Source of the DNA: Hordeum vulgare subsp. vulgare
Taxonomy: Eukaryota > Streptophyta > Magnoliopsida > Poales > Poaceae
Assembly: GCF_904849725.1 (NCBI RefSeq)
Contig: NC_058521.1
Span: 99,248,244-99,312,243 of the forward strand
Length of the DNA stretch: 64,000 nucleotides
Direction: 5' to 3'
Shown piece after piece: positions 45,500-56,435 of this stretch. Numbering within the stretch: position 1 is the first letter of the stretch; each line of letters starts with the position of its first letter. The translations under genes were made by a program, and so were the position numbers. The notes beneath the pieces are model-generated. The model did not search any database. It was not told where the DNA came from and was given only the letters and a program-made list of their open reading frames with translations.

Positions 45500-48400
45500 T
45501 GTGACGCCCTCGATTTAATCGTACGCTAATCATACAGGCAAATGCGTACGATCAAACTCAAGGACTCACGGGAAGATATAACAACACAACTCTAGACACA
45601 AATAAAATAATACAAGCTCCATATTACAAGCCAGGGCCTCGAGGGCTAGAATACAGAAGCTCGATAAACACACGAGTCAGCGGAAGCAACAATATCTGAG
45701 TACAGACATAAAACATGGCGTGCCTTAGAGAAGGCTAGCACAAAAGAAACACGATTGAACGAGGCGAGGCCTCCTACCTGGGAACCTCCTAACTACTCCT
45801 ATTCTTTAGCAGCCTCCACGAAGAAGACACCATCGGGGCGGCAAGCATCGGCAGGAAAACTCCATCTCCTGGGCTCCATCATCTGGTCGCAGCAACGGAT
45901 CAATGGGAAAAAGGGGGAGCAAAGCAACGGTGAGTACTCATCCAATGTACTTGCAAGTCTTACATCAAAACTATATGCTATGTATGCAACAGTATCACAC
46001 GAGGGGGGTTATATGTGGACTAACTGCAGCAAAGCGAGAAAGAGAGAGAAGGCCTAGTCCTATCGAAGACTAGCATCTTCAGGGTCTTGCAGCAATAGAC
46101 GAGAGTAGAGCAGGTGTAACACAATTAGTAGTCATATTGTTGCTGCAATATTAATATGAGGGCACGCCCAGAGATCCTCCCTCGACTCCCTACGAGGAAG
46201 CAATCCCAGGGCAACTAAATCCAGTTAAGTAACAATTGTAGTTGTATAAGATGATGGCACAACTCCAAGTCGTCCTGTAACCGTGGACACGACTATTCGA
46301 ATAAAATAGTTCTACCCTGCAGGGGTGCACAACATATTCCCCGACGCGCTCGATAACACTCTCGCCGGACACACTTTTCTGGGTCATGCCCGGCCTCGGA
46401 ATATGGACACGTCGCAGCCCCACCTAAGCTCAGCACAGAGGCTAGCCCGCCGGTCTAACTCCTAAGCACAAAGGGGTCGTGGGCCCACTTACCCTCCGCG
46501 CTCCTGCATGATGCGAGGGCGGCCGATGTCAGTCCTAGCACCCCTTAATACAAGAGCGATGCATATCAGGACCACTCGGGCATGCGCCGCTACATCGCTG
46601 ACGTCTGAAGAGCTTCGGCTGATACCGCGACGTCGAGTACCCATAATTCTTCCCACGCAGACGGTTAGTGCGTAATAAGGCCTTCCGACCAACCCAGATG
46701 AAATACCTGAATCCATTATCATTTTAATTAGGCCGTCGACACAATCTTGCGGGAATCCACCCGTCTAACAACTAATCACCAATGATCCCAGTAACATGGC
46801 CGACTAACTGTGTGGTTGTAACATCGGGGGGAATCCGAGGTATCACCCTCGTTGGATTCCAAACAGTGTATCCGTCAAGGTGGACTTAGACGAATCACCC
46901 TCGGGGATCCCACACTTGAGGGGTTGCACGACAAAAGCATCGTCGGGAATGGCGAAAGAGGAATCACCCTCGATAACCATGACCGATTAGCTATAATACA
47001 GTGATATCATCAGGAGTACTTAGCGAGGTGTCACCCTGAGTACCCGATAGTATCTTTGTAGCGTCGTACAACTAAGGGGGGTGTATGTGCTGTGTCGGGT
47101 CTGGCTCGTCGATCATGGATCGAGATTTGAAAGCAAAGCGGGGCAACTGGACTACGGGGTTCGAAGGGATGATTGCTCCACCTATACTAAGCAGATTTAA
47201 TGTATAGTACTGAAAGTAGCAGTTCATCAAAAACAGGCTATGCATCAGATATATGAGCTAACTACAATAGTAGCAAAATACTAATGCAAGCATGAGGGAG
47301 AAAAACATAGGCGATATAGGGATGATCAAGGGGGGTTTGCTTGCCTTGCTGATCTGCGGAAAAGGCTGGTCGGCAGGGTCGTAGATGTACCCGGTAGCAG
47401 CGTCAGTCTCGGGGTCTACCGATAAGAAGAGGGGGAAGAAACAATAAATAATAGCAATAGGTGCAACACTAAGCAGGACATGGCAATATGCAGACTAGCC
47501 ATGAGCTAATGCAGCAACATCCGTCATAGACGGGTCGGAAGAATATCTCACGATATTTTCCGGATCTCGGGCTACTACCGGTCAGACTGAAAACGATGGA
47601 AAAGTTCCACGTTTGCTATGCTAGAGACGCGTGACAAACGAATGGACCGTGTATCCGGGTTCGTCTCGTTCTGCTCATCAACTTTCATGTTGAAAGTATT
47701 TTGATATGACTTACGGATTATTTTATATTAATTTTTAAAGTTTTATTCAAATTTAGGAATTAAAAACAGATTTAATTAATTTGATTAAAAGCAATTATGA
47801 CATCATCATGATGTCACGCTATCATCAGCAGTTGACTGGTCAACTCACCAGTGGGTCCCATGCGTCATAGACTCAGTTTTTAATTAGGATTAATTATTAA
47901 TTAATCATATTAATTTGTGGGGGACTCACATGTCATACTCTAATTATTCTAATTACTTACTTATCCATTTAATTAATTAACTAATTAATCAAATAGTATA
48001 TCTAATTAATTATTTATTTATTTAATAAAAAATATAGTTTTATTTTTATATTTTATTTTTATTACCATTTTTATTTAACAACGCATGGGGCCTCCTTGTA
48101 AGTGGGAGTGGGGGTTTGGCCCCATCGGTAAGTGGCATTAGCCACATAAACACAAAACACACATATTACGTATTCATACATAACATAATGTATTTTCCTA
48201 TATACATGCATATATACGCAATACATACATACATTAATACATACATACATACATACACCTATACATTATTGTTTTTTTTCTTTTCTATCTAAATCATCTC
48301 TCATCTCCAACCTCTGTGTTCCTCCTGCTAACATGCTCTCTCAACACAGAGAGAGGAGGCAACACCACCTCCTCCTACAGGAACCTAACGACGTCGGATA

Positions 48401-49599
48401 ACGGCGGTGATCGTCGGAACGGAACCGGGATGGGGAATAGGAAGGAAGGGGTGGGAGGAGCCCAAAAAACGGGGTTCACCGGCATGGCCGGGGAACGAGG
48501 CGGCGAGGCTTGGTGGAGCCGTTGAGGAGGAATACGGGGAAGCCGGTGGCGCGGTGTCGACGGGGTGATGGAGATGGCACCGGCGGTGGTGCGGCAGGTG
48601 GCGCGGTCGGCCGTCGGGGCCGGATAGGAGGTTGGCGAGGAGAGGGGTTCGAAGGGGCCGGCGCGTGGGCGCCGGAGGCCGGCGAGGGGAGTCCGCCGGG
48701 GGCACCGCGGGAGGAGGTGCGGGGGGTGATGGGGGGGCCGGCGCGTGGACCTGAAGGGTGGTGGGGAGGCAGGGCTCCGGCCGGCAGGGGTGACGGAGGG
48801 GTGAGGGGTGAGCCGTGAAGGGCGAGGTGGATCTGGGAGGGAGTGGGGTTCTCGGCCGAGGTGAGGGGAGGGCCCGCCGGAGTGGTGTGGGATCGGGGGC
48901 CGGTGCGTGAGGCGAGGGGGAGAGGTGGGAGGCGACGGGGATCCAGGGGCTCGCGGGATGGTGCCGCGGGAGAGGGAGGGAACAGGGGCTTGTGGAGCCA
49001 CGGGGCGATGGGAGCTCCAGGGGAGAGGAGCGACAGGGGAGGAGAGGCGCAGGCGCGGGAGAGGTGGCGCTGGGGGGCTTTGGTGCGGTGGTTGAGCGCC
49101 GGGAGAGGGAGAATCGTGGGAGGCACAGGGCAAGTGGTAGGTGGGGAGGCGCTGGGATGCGCGGTAGGTGGGGAACTGACGAGGGGCTCGTCCCCTCGTC
49201 CTGGCGGCGCGGGTGGGGGAGTGGGACTGGCGCTGGGGGGCGCTTAGGGTTGCCCTCGTGGGAGTGGGCCGACCAGGCTGGGCCGAGGCCCAAGGGAGAG
49301 GGGGGTTGTTTCCTTTTTTTTAGTTATTATTTTACTGTATTTTAACAGTTACGTTTTATTTATTTAGATGCTCTAATTCATTCCTAAAAATATCCGATTC
49401 GATTTCATAATTCATTAGGGAATATTTGTAACTCACCCGACATTTTTGTTTTTGAATTCGAAAACTTTCCTCGTTTGACTTTAAATTAAATATGATAATT
49501 GCTTTGATTTTTATTAAGTGACAACTTATTTTAGATAAACTTGATGGCGTGGGAGAATTAGTGTGTGATTACTATAGCTTAATTTTCCGGGGCATCACA
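45500..49599 (-). repeat. Element E 5' LTR (right)
   Basis: Co-linear with 36821-40830; about 5% different over the first 110 bases by eye. It retains 91 bases (48471-48561) missing from the left copy. Confidence 0.88.
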
Positions 49600-50108
49600 G
49601 GTAAGTAATTTAAGCACTTGTTGTGATCTTTGCCATGCTAGTTATGTAGACTACATGCTTGATCCATTTTATGCTATGATTGGTCCATGTTTTCTGGTTA
49701 ATTCCATGCCATGCTTAGAATAATCCTTATATAGCATAGGGCTAGCTTTGTCATCTGCTTGTTTGGGTGCTATGTATTTGGTTGTCTTGCGAGTATATTC
49801 AAAGTAGTCACGTGGCCTTGCACGTGGCCAGTTGCAGGAGAAGATTCGTCGTGCTAGATCATAACCCAACCAGTCTTGCGAGTTATGGAGCCCAGCCAGA
49901 GACATCGTTGCCGCTGAATCATGACCTCTGCTGCCATTTAGTTAACCTTGGAGTTATGTAATATTGTTTTAAGCAATAGTATTGTAATACTCCATTATAT
50001 TAATAAAGCCATTTTTGCGTGGAATTATTGTATCATGTCTTTGGCGTGCATCCGGTCTTATCCTGGGGACGGGCGTGCGTCGGCCCTCTATCGGGGTGCT
50101 ACAGATAT

Positions 50109-52198
50109 GTGCTATGCTTGGAGCGTCATGCTCTTTGCTTTTTAGTTTTAGTTTTGCTTGCTGTTCATAACAAGTCGGAACCTAGCATACCTTGTTTGGG
50201 AGAGAGACACGCTCCATTCCACTCTAGAACACAACATAGGTTTTCATGCTTGTCTTTTTTGTGTGTTCTTCATCTTTTCATAGCTACTATCATGCTTAGC
50301 TCTTAGTTTTCTTGCTTATCTTTTTAAGAGCTTTTATTTAGGTTGCTTCTGGAGCTCTCTTGAGTTATCATGCTTATCTTGTTTAGAGAGTTGGCTCGTT
50401 GCACTGAGTCGTGTGTCTTGCATGAGTAGGTAATTGAGGTTGCTATTTAAGTATAGTAGTAACTTGCAATAGTTTTTAGGTATTGATTTGAGTAATGTTT
50501 GGACTATTGGTGCCAAGAGCTTGAGCCTATTAGTGATAGGTGTCGTATTTTGGGAAATTCGTGTGCTTTTCAAAATCTAAAAATTAGTTGAGAACTCTAG
50601 CTACTAAATTGATCGCTAACCTCTGGAGGGGTTGGAATATATAGAGTACCCTCACATTACCATGAGTCGAGGATGCGCAAGGATAACTAAACCCCCAAAC
50701 ACCCCTCCTCGGGGTACTTGTCTCTTTGTGAATTTCCTAACTAGATAGAGAGTTACCGATAATAAGTGTATGAGTTCTTCGGACTAATCTAAGTATTCGA
50801 TTGTTCACACTTCCACCATCCATATTTTGCTAGCCTCTTCGGTACCGTGCATTTACCTTTCTCACATTGAGAGTTGGTGCAAATTCCGCTAGTGCATCCA
50901 AACCCATGACATGATACGCTCTGTCATACATAAGCCTAATTATATCTTTCCTCAAAACAGCCACCATACCTACTTATTAAGGCATTTCCATAGCCTTTCC
51001 GAGATACATTTCCATGCAACATCCACCATCTCATGACTTGATCTTCATGTCATACATGCTTTTGCTTGATCGTAAAGCCGCATGCTAGTTGGGCCTTGCC
51101 CTTATTACCGCTACATGACGCACTGGTATCATTGCATATCCTCCTACACTGGCAGAAGCATACATTTGCATACATCATGATAGTTTTCACTTGTCTTTAT
51201 GTTGAGTACTTCTTATAAAGTGTGATGATTTTTCTTTTATTCATGTAAAACATAGAGTGTTGCCCTTAAGTGAGGAAAAGATCCCAAAGAGGACAAACAA
51301 AAGATCCCAAAGAGGACAAATGAGAGATAAAAAGAAAGAGCCAAAGAGTCCACAAAAAAATAAAAATAAAGAGAAAAAGAAATAAAAAGAGAGAAGGGGG
51401 CAACACTACTTTTCCTTTTAAAAGATCCACACTCGTACTCCATTGCTATATTGGTACTACATAGAGATTATCATGCATGCATAACTATGTGGGGACCCTT
51501 ACACTATAGGACTTGTTTTCAATATTCCAATGATGAGCCTCCTCAAATGAGCTCTAGGTCTTCATGAGCAAACAAGTTGGATGCACCCCCCACTAGTTCC
51601 ATTGGAGAGCTTACCTTAGCTCATATGTGCATCCGTTGCATGGCAATCCCTACTCCTCACATCATATCTATCATTTGGCTTTCTCTTGCCTATGGTTGTC
51701 CTCATTGATGTGAGACTTTTACACCTTTTTGTCTTCCTTCCCCATTATTATTCTATTTGCCATCCTAAGTGCCAACATATCTTTCTTACGCTCATCCATT
51801 GCATGAGTGCTCAAAGTCGAAAGGGATAGGATCATGTTGACTTGTGCGTGACTAGTGGTCTTGGGATGAGTCAAAATAAGATTCCAAAGGAGACCAAGTG
51901 TGAAATTTTAGTAGATTGAGTTCTCAATTAAAAAAATATTTTATGATCTCAACCCATCTCCCACTTATTGCACACAAACACCATTTGGAGACATTCGAGT
52001 CATGGACAGCGAGAGCTCTTGCACCATTATGTTCTTAATTTGTTAAACTCAATACTAGATATAGACTCTTGCTTGTTATTGTCTTGACTTGAATTTCATA
52101 TCTCACTTGCTTTACTTTGAAGTTCTTATATGTGTGTTAGCATGTCACCACAGAAATAATTGTGTTATCATTTATCTACTCGAGGACGAGCAGAAATT
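50109..52198 (+). other. Element A non-coding internal region, right part
   Basis: It continues element A after the nested C element and holds no supported ORF. A purine-rich tract with a 23-base tandem duplication (aaagatcccaaagaggacaaa) lies at 51277-51405. The segment ends with gaggacgagcagaaatt just before the polypurine tract. Confidence 0.6.
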
Positions 52199-52212
52199 AA
52201 GCTTGGGGATGT
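52199..52212 (+). promoter_or_regulatory. Element A polypurine tract
   Basis: aagcttggggatgt immediately precedes the right LTR. The same 13-mer occurs twice at 12096-12165. Confidence 0.75.
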
Positions 52213-53860
52213 TGATACGTCCCGAACGTATCTATAATTTCTCCTTGTTCCATGATCTTTTGGGTGGCATTGTTATATGTTTTGCTACACTTTTATATCA
52301 TTTTACACATATTTGGACTAACCTACTAAATCAGTGCAGCCAGTGCCAGTTTCTATCTGCTGATGTATTTTTTGCAGGTGCTTTTTCCCAATTTTACGAA
52401 GCCTGAAAAATTCGAGAAAAAATATATAAAAAATCAGAAAAACAGAAGCTTTCGGATCACCGAAGATGGGCCAGAGGGGGGCGAGGGGCCTCCCAGGCGA
52501 CCTGCTAGCGCAGCCAGGCTCTAGGTCACGCCAGGAGGACGCCTGGGTGGGTCGCACCTCCTCCGGTGCCCTCCTTTGGTCTATATTTAGAGTCCTGGGA
52601 GGAAACCCTTATAGAACTTCTAGAATCGCGAATTTCTCCATTGCTCCGCCGTCGCAGCGCTTCCAAGATCGGGAGCGTTAGGAGTCCTCTGCCCGGCACC
52701 CTGCCGGAGGGAGGACTGACCTACGGGAGCTTCTCCACCGCCATGGACGTTTCTCGGACGTGTCGTGAGTAGTCCTCCTTGGACCATGAGTCCATGACCA
52801 GTAGCTATGTGATGTATCCTCTCCAATCTTGTGCTTCAATGGTTAGTCCTTATGAGTTGCCATACATGATCAAGGCATCTACGTAATTCTCTTGCTATTG
52901 CTATGCTTGGTTTGTTGGGATCCGATGGATTATGAGATTATGTTCAGATTGTTATGAGTTATATATTTGATTATCCATTTATATTATGTTCCTTAGTGAT
53001 TCATGCATGTTATCCATTGCTATTTATTGCTTTGGCTGGGTAGTAGATTGTAACTCCAAGAGGGAGCGTTATGCATGATTGTGGCTTCATGTCCCTCGAT
53101 GTCTAGCTTGAGTGACACAAACATGGGGATGTGCTTGTTGCCACCAGGGAGAAAACAACGGTGCTTGTGACCATGGTAGGAACGATTGTTTACCTTACGC
53201 ATAGTTCGTTAATGCAGTTGTCCGTTGCTTTGAGTTTATACTTTGGGTGGGGCTCGCAACTTAATACCGGAGAGATGGTCTAGATAGACATCTCAAGGTG
53301 GATGATTAGTAAGTAGATGTTGATGAATAAACGATCACTTGTCTTGGCGTACTGCCCATTACTATTGAACCTCTAACTATCAAGTAGCATAATTAGCATT
53401 GCGGTGCGATCATAATTCTGTCAATTGCCCAACTGTGATTTGTTTACCCAAGCATAGTTGTTTATCATCTTTTGGGAGAGAGACATCACTAGTGAACATC
53501 ATGTGACTCCGGTCCATATCACCATCATTGTTTACACCTCCATCATTTACCACTTTCATTTACTTTTCCGTTGCAATCATTATGACCTTCCCGTTTGTGT
53601 TTTGATCCTTTGCAAAATACAAGGCCGGAGAGATTGAAAACCTCTCTGTACTCGTTGGGAGCAAAGTTATTTGTTGTGTGTGCAGGTCCACATATTCTGC
53701 TAGCGCCAGGGTGGAAGACACCTACTTGTTGAGCCTAGGAGTCCTCCTGGTTCGATAAACCTTACAGTCTCCGCGTAAGGGAAATCTATTGTTGTCTACA
53801 TCTCCACCTTCCACTTGGGGTAACCAACGAGGGGCGAGAATTATATCCATCAACTCGTCA
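52213..53860 (+). repeat. Element A right (3') LTR
   Basis: tgatacgtcccgaacg to caactcgtca; uninterrupted, 1,648 bp. It preserves the empty mariner site at about 53382-53388. About 10% different from the left LTR over the first 170 bases by eye. Confidence 0.85.
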
Positions 53861-54056
53861 TCTGGGCCCTATAAATTTGGGTAAAAGTCCCTGCAAAAAA
53901 GACATCAGCAGACAGAAACTGGCACTGGGTGCACTGAGTTAGTAGGTTAGTCCAAATATGTGTAAAAAGGTATGGAAGTGTAGCAAAACATATAAAATTG
54001 TCACCCAAAAGATCATGGAACAAACATATATTATAGATACGTTTGGGACGTATCAC
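53861..54056 (-). repeat. Inverted fragment of an element-A-type LTR start
   Basis: The minus strand reads tgatacgtcccaaacgtatc and continues co-linear with the first ~196 bases of the A LTR, with changes (for example atatatgtttgttcc). It lies head-on against the end of the right LTR with no spacer. Confidence 0.8.
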
Positions 54057-54864
54057 ACGTCGATGCTGCGACAACCGGCAGGAGCCATGGGATTGTCTTT
54101 AATTATTTTGTGCTTGATGATGCTTTGCTTTATCGCTAGTGAGTAGCTTTAGTAGTAACAACATAGTTAGCGTTACAACCTCGATGGCAGCACAATGATG
54201 GAGATCCTGGTGTGGCGCCGATGATGATGGAGATCATGCCGGTGCTTTGGTGATGGAGATCAAGAAGCACAAGTTCATGTACATATCATGTCACTTATGA
54301 TTTGCATGTGATGTTAACCCTTTTATGCACCTTATTTTTCTTTGGAACGACGGTAGCATTATAAGGTGATCACTCACTAAAATTTCAAGATAAAATTGTG
54401 TTCTCCCTGAGTGTGCATAGTTAGGACAGTTCGTCATTTCGAGACACCACGTGATGATTGGGTGTGATAGACTCTACGTTCACATACAACACGTGCAAAA
54501 CAGTTGCACACGCGGAACACTCGGGTTAAACTTGACGAGCCTAGCATGTATAGGCATGGCCTCGGAACACAAGAGACTGAAAGGTCGAACGTGAGTCATA
54601 TAGTAGATATGATCAACATAGAGATGACTAGAGGGATGTCAATTTGAGTGGGACTTCTTAAGTAATATGATTAATTGAACTTATTATCCTGAACATAGTC
54701 AAAATGTCTTAGCAAATTATGTTGTAGCTTGCGCTGTGCTCTATTGTTTTTATATGTTTCTAGAGAAAACTTAGTTCAAAGATGATAGTAGCAATTGTAC
54801 GGACTCGGTCCCTAACGGAGGATTGTCCTCATTGCCGCACAGAATGCTTATGTCCTTAATGCAC
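54057..54864 (+). mobile_element. BARE/Angela-type leader and start of gag region, fragment
   Basis: Recognised from memory as the internal 5' region of BARE/WIS elements (for example ggcaggagccatgg, cacgtgatgattgggtgtgatag, gcaaaacagttgcacacgcgg, tatagtagatatgatcaacatag). It contains decayed gag-start sequence without an open frame. It begins at the inverted LTR fragment and is interrupted by element B at 54865. Confidence 0.7.
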
Positions 54865-55717
54865 TGATACGTCAATTTTGCATCATGTTTTCATGTTGAT
54901 ATTTATCGCTTCTTTGGTTGTTATTTCACTTCACGGTACTATTCTTATGCCTTTTTCTCTTATTTTGCAAGGTTTACATGAAGAGGGAGAATACCGGCAA
55001 CTGGAATTCTGGCCTTAAAGTGGAGCAAAGTTGAGATACCTATTCTGTGCAACTCCAAACACCATGAAAATCAACGGGGATTTGTTTCCCAATTTATCAA
55101 AAATACCGGGCCGAAGAAGTGCCAGAGGGGCACCATGGGGTGCCCACAAGCCTGCACAGCGTGGCCACTTTTTAATGCGTTTAATGCTATGGTTAGACTT
55201 TGTCTTAATTCTTCTTTCGTAAGGGGCTGATTTGGATCCACAAGTTTAATGCTATGGTTAGACTTTGTCTTAATTGTTCTTTCGTAGTTGCGTTTGCTTG
55301 CGAGAGGGGTTAATCATAAGCGGGATGCTTGTCCAAGTAAGGGCAGTACCCAAGCGCCGGTCCACCCACATATCAAACTATCAAAGTAACGAACGTGAAT
55401 CATATGAACATGATGAAACAAGCATGACAGAAATTCCCGTGTGTCCTCGGGAGCATTTTTCCTCCTATAAGACTTTGTCCAGGCTTGTCCTTTGCTACAA
55501 TAGGGATTGGGCCACTTTGTTGCACCGTTGCTAGTTTTTTTACTTGTTGCTTGCTACGAATCATCTCACCACACAATCACTTGTTACCGACAATTTCAGT
55601 GCGAGCAGATTTTACCTTGCTGAAAACCACTTGTCAGATCCTTCTGCTCCTCGTTGGGTTCGACACTCTTACTTATCGAAAGGACTACGATTGATCCCCT
55701 ATACTTGTGGGTCATCA
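54865..55717 (+). repeat. Element B 5' LTR
   Basis: Starts tgatacgtcaattttgc and ends cttgtgggtcatca. It contains a duplication of a 42-base block at 55180-55221 and 55245-55286 (period 65). The matching start of the 3' LTR is at 62942. Confidence 0.85.
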
Positions 55718-55728
55718 AGACTCTTTTC

Positions 55729-55746
55729 TGGCGCCGTTGCCAGGGA
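55729..55746 (+). promoter_or_regulatory. Element B primer-binding site (tRNA-Asp type)
   Basis: tggcgccgttgccaggga, 11 bases after the LTR. It matches the complement of the tRNA-Asp 3' end nearly perfectly, which is diagnostic for Athila-like elements. Confidence 0.8.
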
Positions 55747-55823
55747 GTGAAGCGCCTTTGGTAAGTGGAACTTGGTAAGGAAAAATTCATATAGTGTGCT
55801 GATATTTGTTGTCACTTGTCACT

Positions 55824-56429
55824 ATGGATAGTAATCCTTTGAGGGGCTTGTTCGGGGTATCTTCACCTCGAACATAAGCACAAAGAGTTGCTCCTCAAGT
55901 TTCTGCACCTACTGAAAATATTTGCTTTGAATTTCCTTCGGGTATGCTTGAGAAAGTGCTGGCTAATCCTTTTACAAGAGATGGAACATCACATCCACAC
56001 TTGCATCTAATCTATGTAGATGAGGTTTGTGGTTTATTTAAGCTTGCAGGTGTGCCCGAGGATGAGGTCAAGCAGAAGGTCTTTCCTTTATATTTGAAGG
56101 ATAAGGCGTTGACATGGTATAGGCTATGTGATGATACTGGATCATGGGACTACAATCGGTTGAAATTGGAATTTCATCAAAAGTTTTATCATATGCATTT
56201 AGTACATCGTGATCGGAATTATATTTATAATTTTTGGCCTCGTGACAGATAAAGCATCGCTCAAGCTTGAGGGAGGCTTAAATCAATGCTATATTCATGC
56301 CCCAATCATGAGCTCTCGAGAGAAATTATCATTCAAAACTTCTATGCTCGGCTTTCTCATGATGATCGCACCATGCTTGACACTTCTTGTACCGGTTCTT
56401 TTATGAAGAGAGATATTGACTTCAAGTAG
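55824..56429 (+). pseudogene. gag: Element B Gag, broken
   Basis: An ATG in the original frame (atggatagtaatcc at 55824) is followed after about 17 codons by a stop (cgaacataagc). The main open piece (55944-56252) carries the Gag core (FKLAGVPEDE, LYLKDKALTWYRL, LKLEFHQKFY). Further stops follow at 56250-56270 and 56427, and the frame after that joins the protease ORF. Gag would form the particle. At least three stops or frameshifts separate it into pieces here. Confidence 0.7.
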
Positions 56430-56435
56430 AATTTA

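Larger units (their letters stand above)
36821..49599 (-). mobile_element. Element E: large non-autonomous gypsy/chromovirus derivative with 4-kb LTRs
   Basis: The target duplication ggtaa occurs at 36816-36820 and 49600-49604. The LTRs are 4,010 bp (36821-40830) and 4,100 bp (45500-49599); the difference is mainly one 91-bp deletion in the left copy. Internally, only an integrase-tail/chromodomain frame is recognisable next to the polypurine tract. The remaining about 4 kb has many stops in all frames. This is the layout of a large retrotransposon derivative (LARD) that uses proteins made by a relative. Confidence 0.88.
12245..50103 (+). mobile_element. Element C: non-autonomous gypsy-like element with 3.9-kb LTRs
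   Basis: The element is flanked by perfect 5-bp target duplications gatat (12240-12244; 50104-50108). Its two LTRs, after removing nested elements D and E, are about 3,924 and 3,916 bp, starting tgcaac/tgtaat and ending gtgccaca/gtgctaca. The internal part (30575-33403) holds an iMet-type primer site, one accessory ORF broken by a stop, a candidate captured gene on the other strand and a polypurine tract. There is no gag, protease, RT or integrase, so mobilisation must have been in trans. LTR divergence counted by eye over about 310 bases is near 8%. Confidence 0.85.
33404..50103 (+). repeat. Element C right (3') LTR, split by element E
   Basis: 33404-36820 plus 49605-50103 align with the left LTR. 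The break carries the ggtaa duplication of element E. A conserved TATA box lies at 34908-34916 and ctattcgaatag at 36545-36556. Confidence 0.85.
5166..53860 (+). mobile_element. Element A: Athila-like gypsy retrotransposon, gag-pro only, heavily interrupted
   Basis: Two direct LTRs (5166-9239, 52213-53860) enclose a primer site resembling the 3' end of tRNA-Asp, a gag-protease frame, non-coding DNA and a polypurine tract. Both LTRs start tgatacgtcc and end cgtca. After removing the mariner insertion the left LTR is about 1,653 bp against 1,648 bp on the right. There is no RT, RNase H or integrase anywhere in its own internal DNA (9240-12244 and 50104-52212), so it would have depended on another element for replication. 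It resembles the Triticeae Sabrina/WHAM type, a name given from memory. The flanking 5-mers (gggct and tctgg) do not match, so one end is rearranged. Confidence 0.8.
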
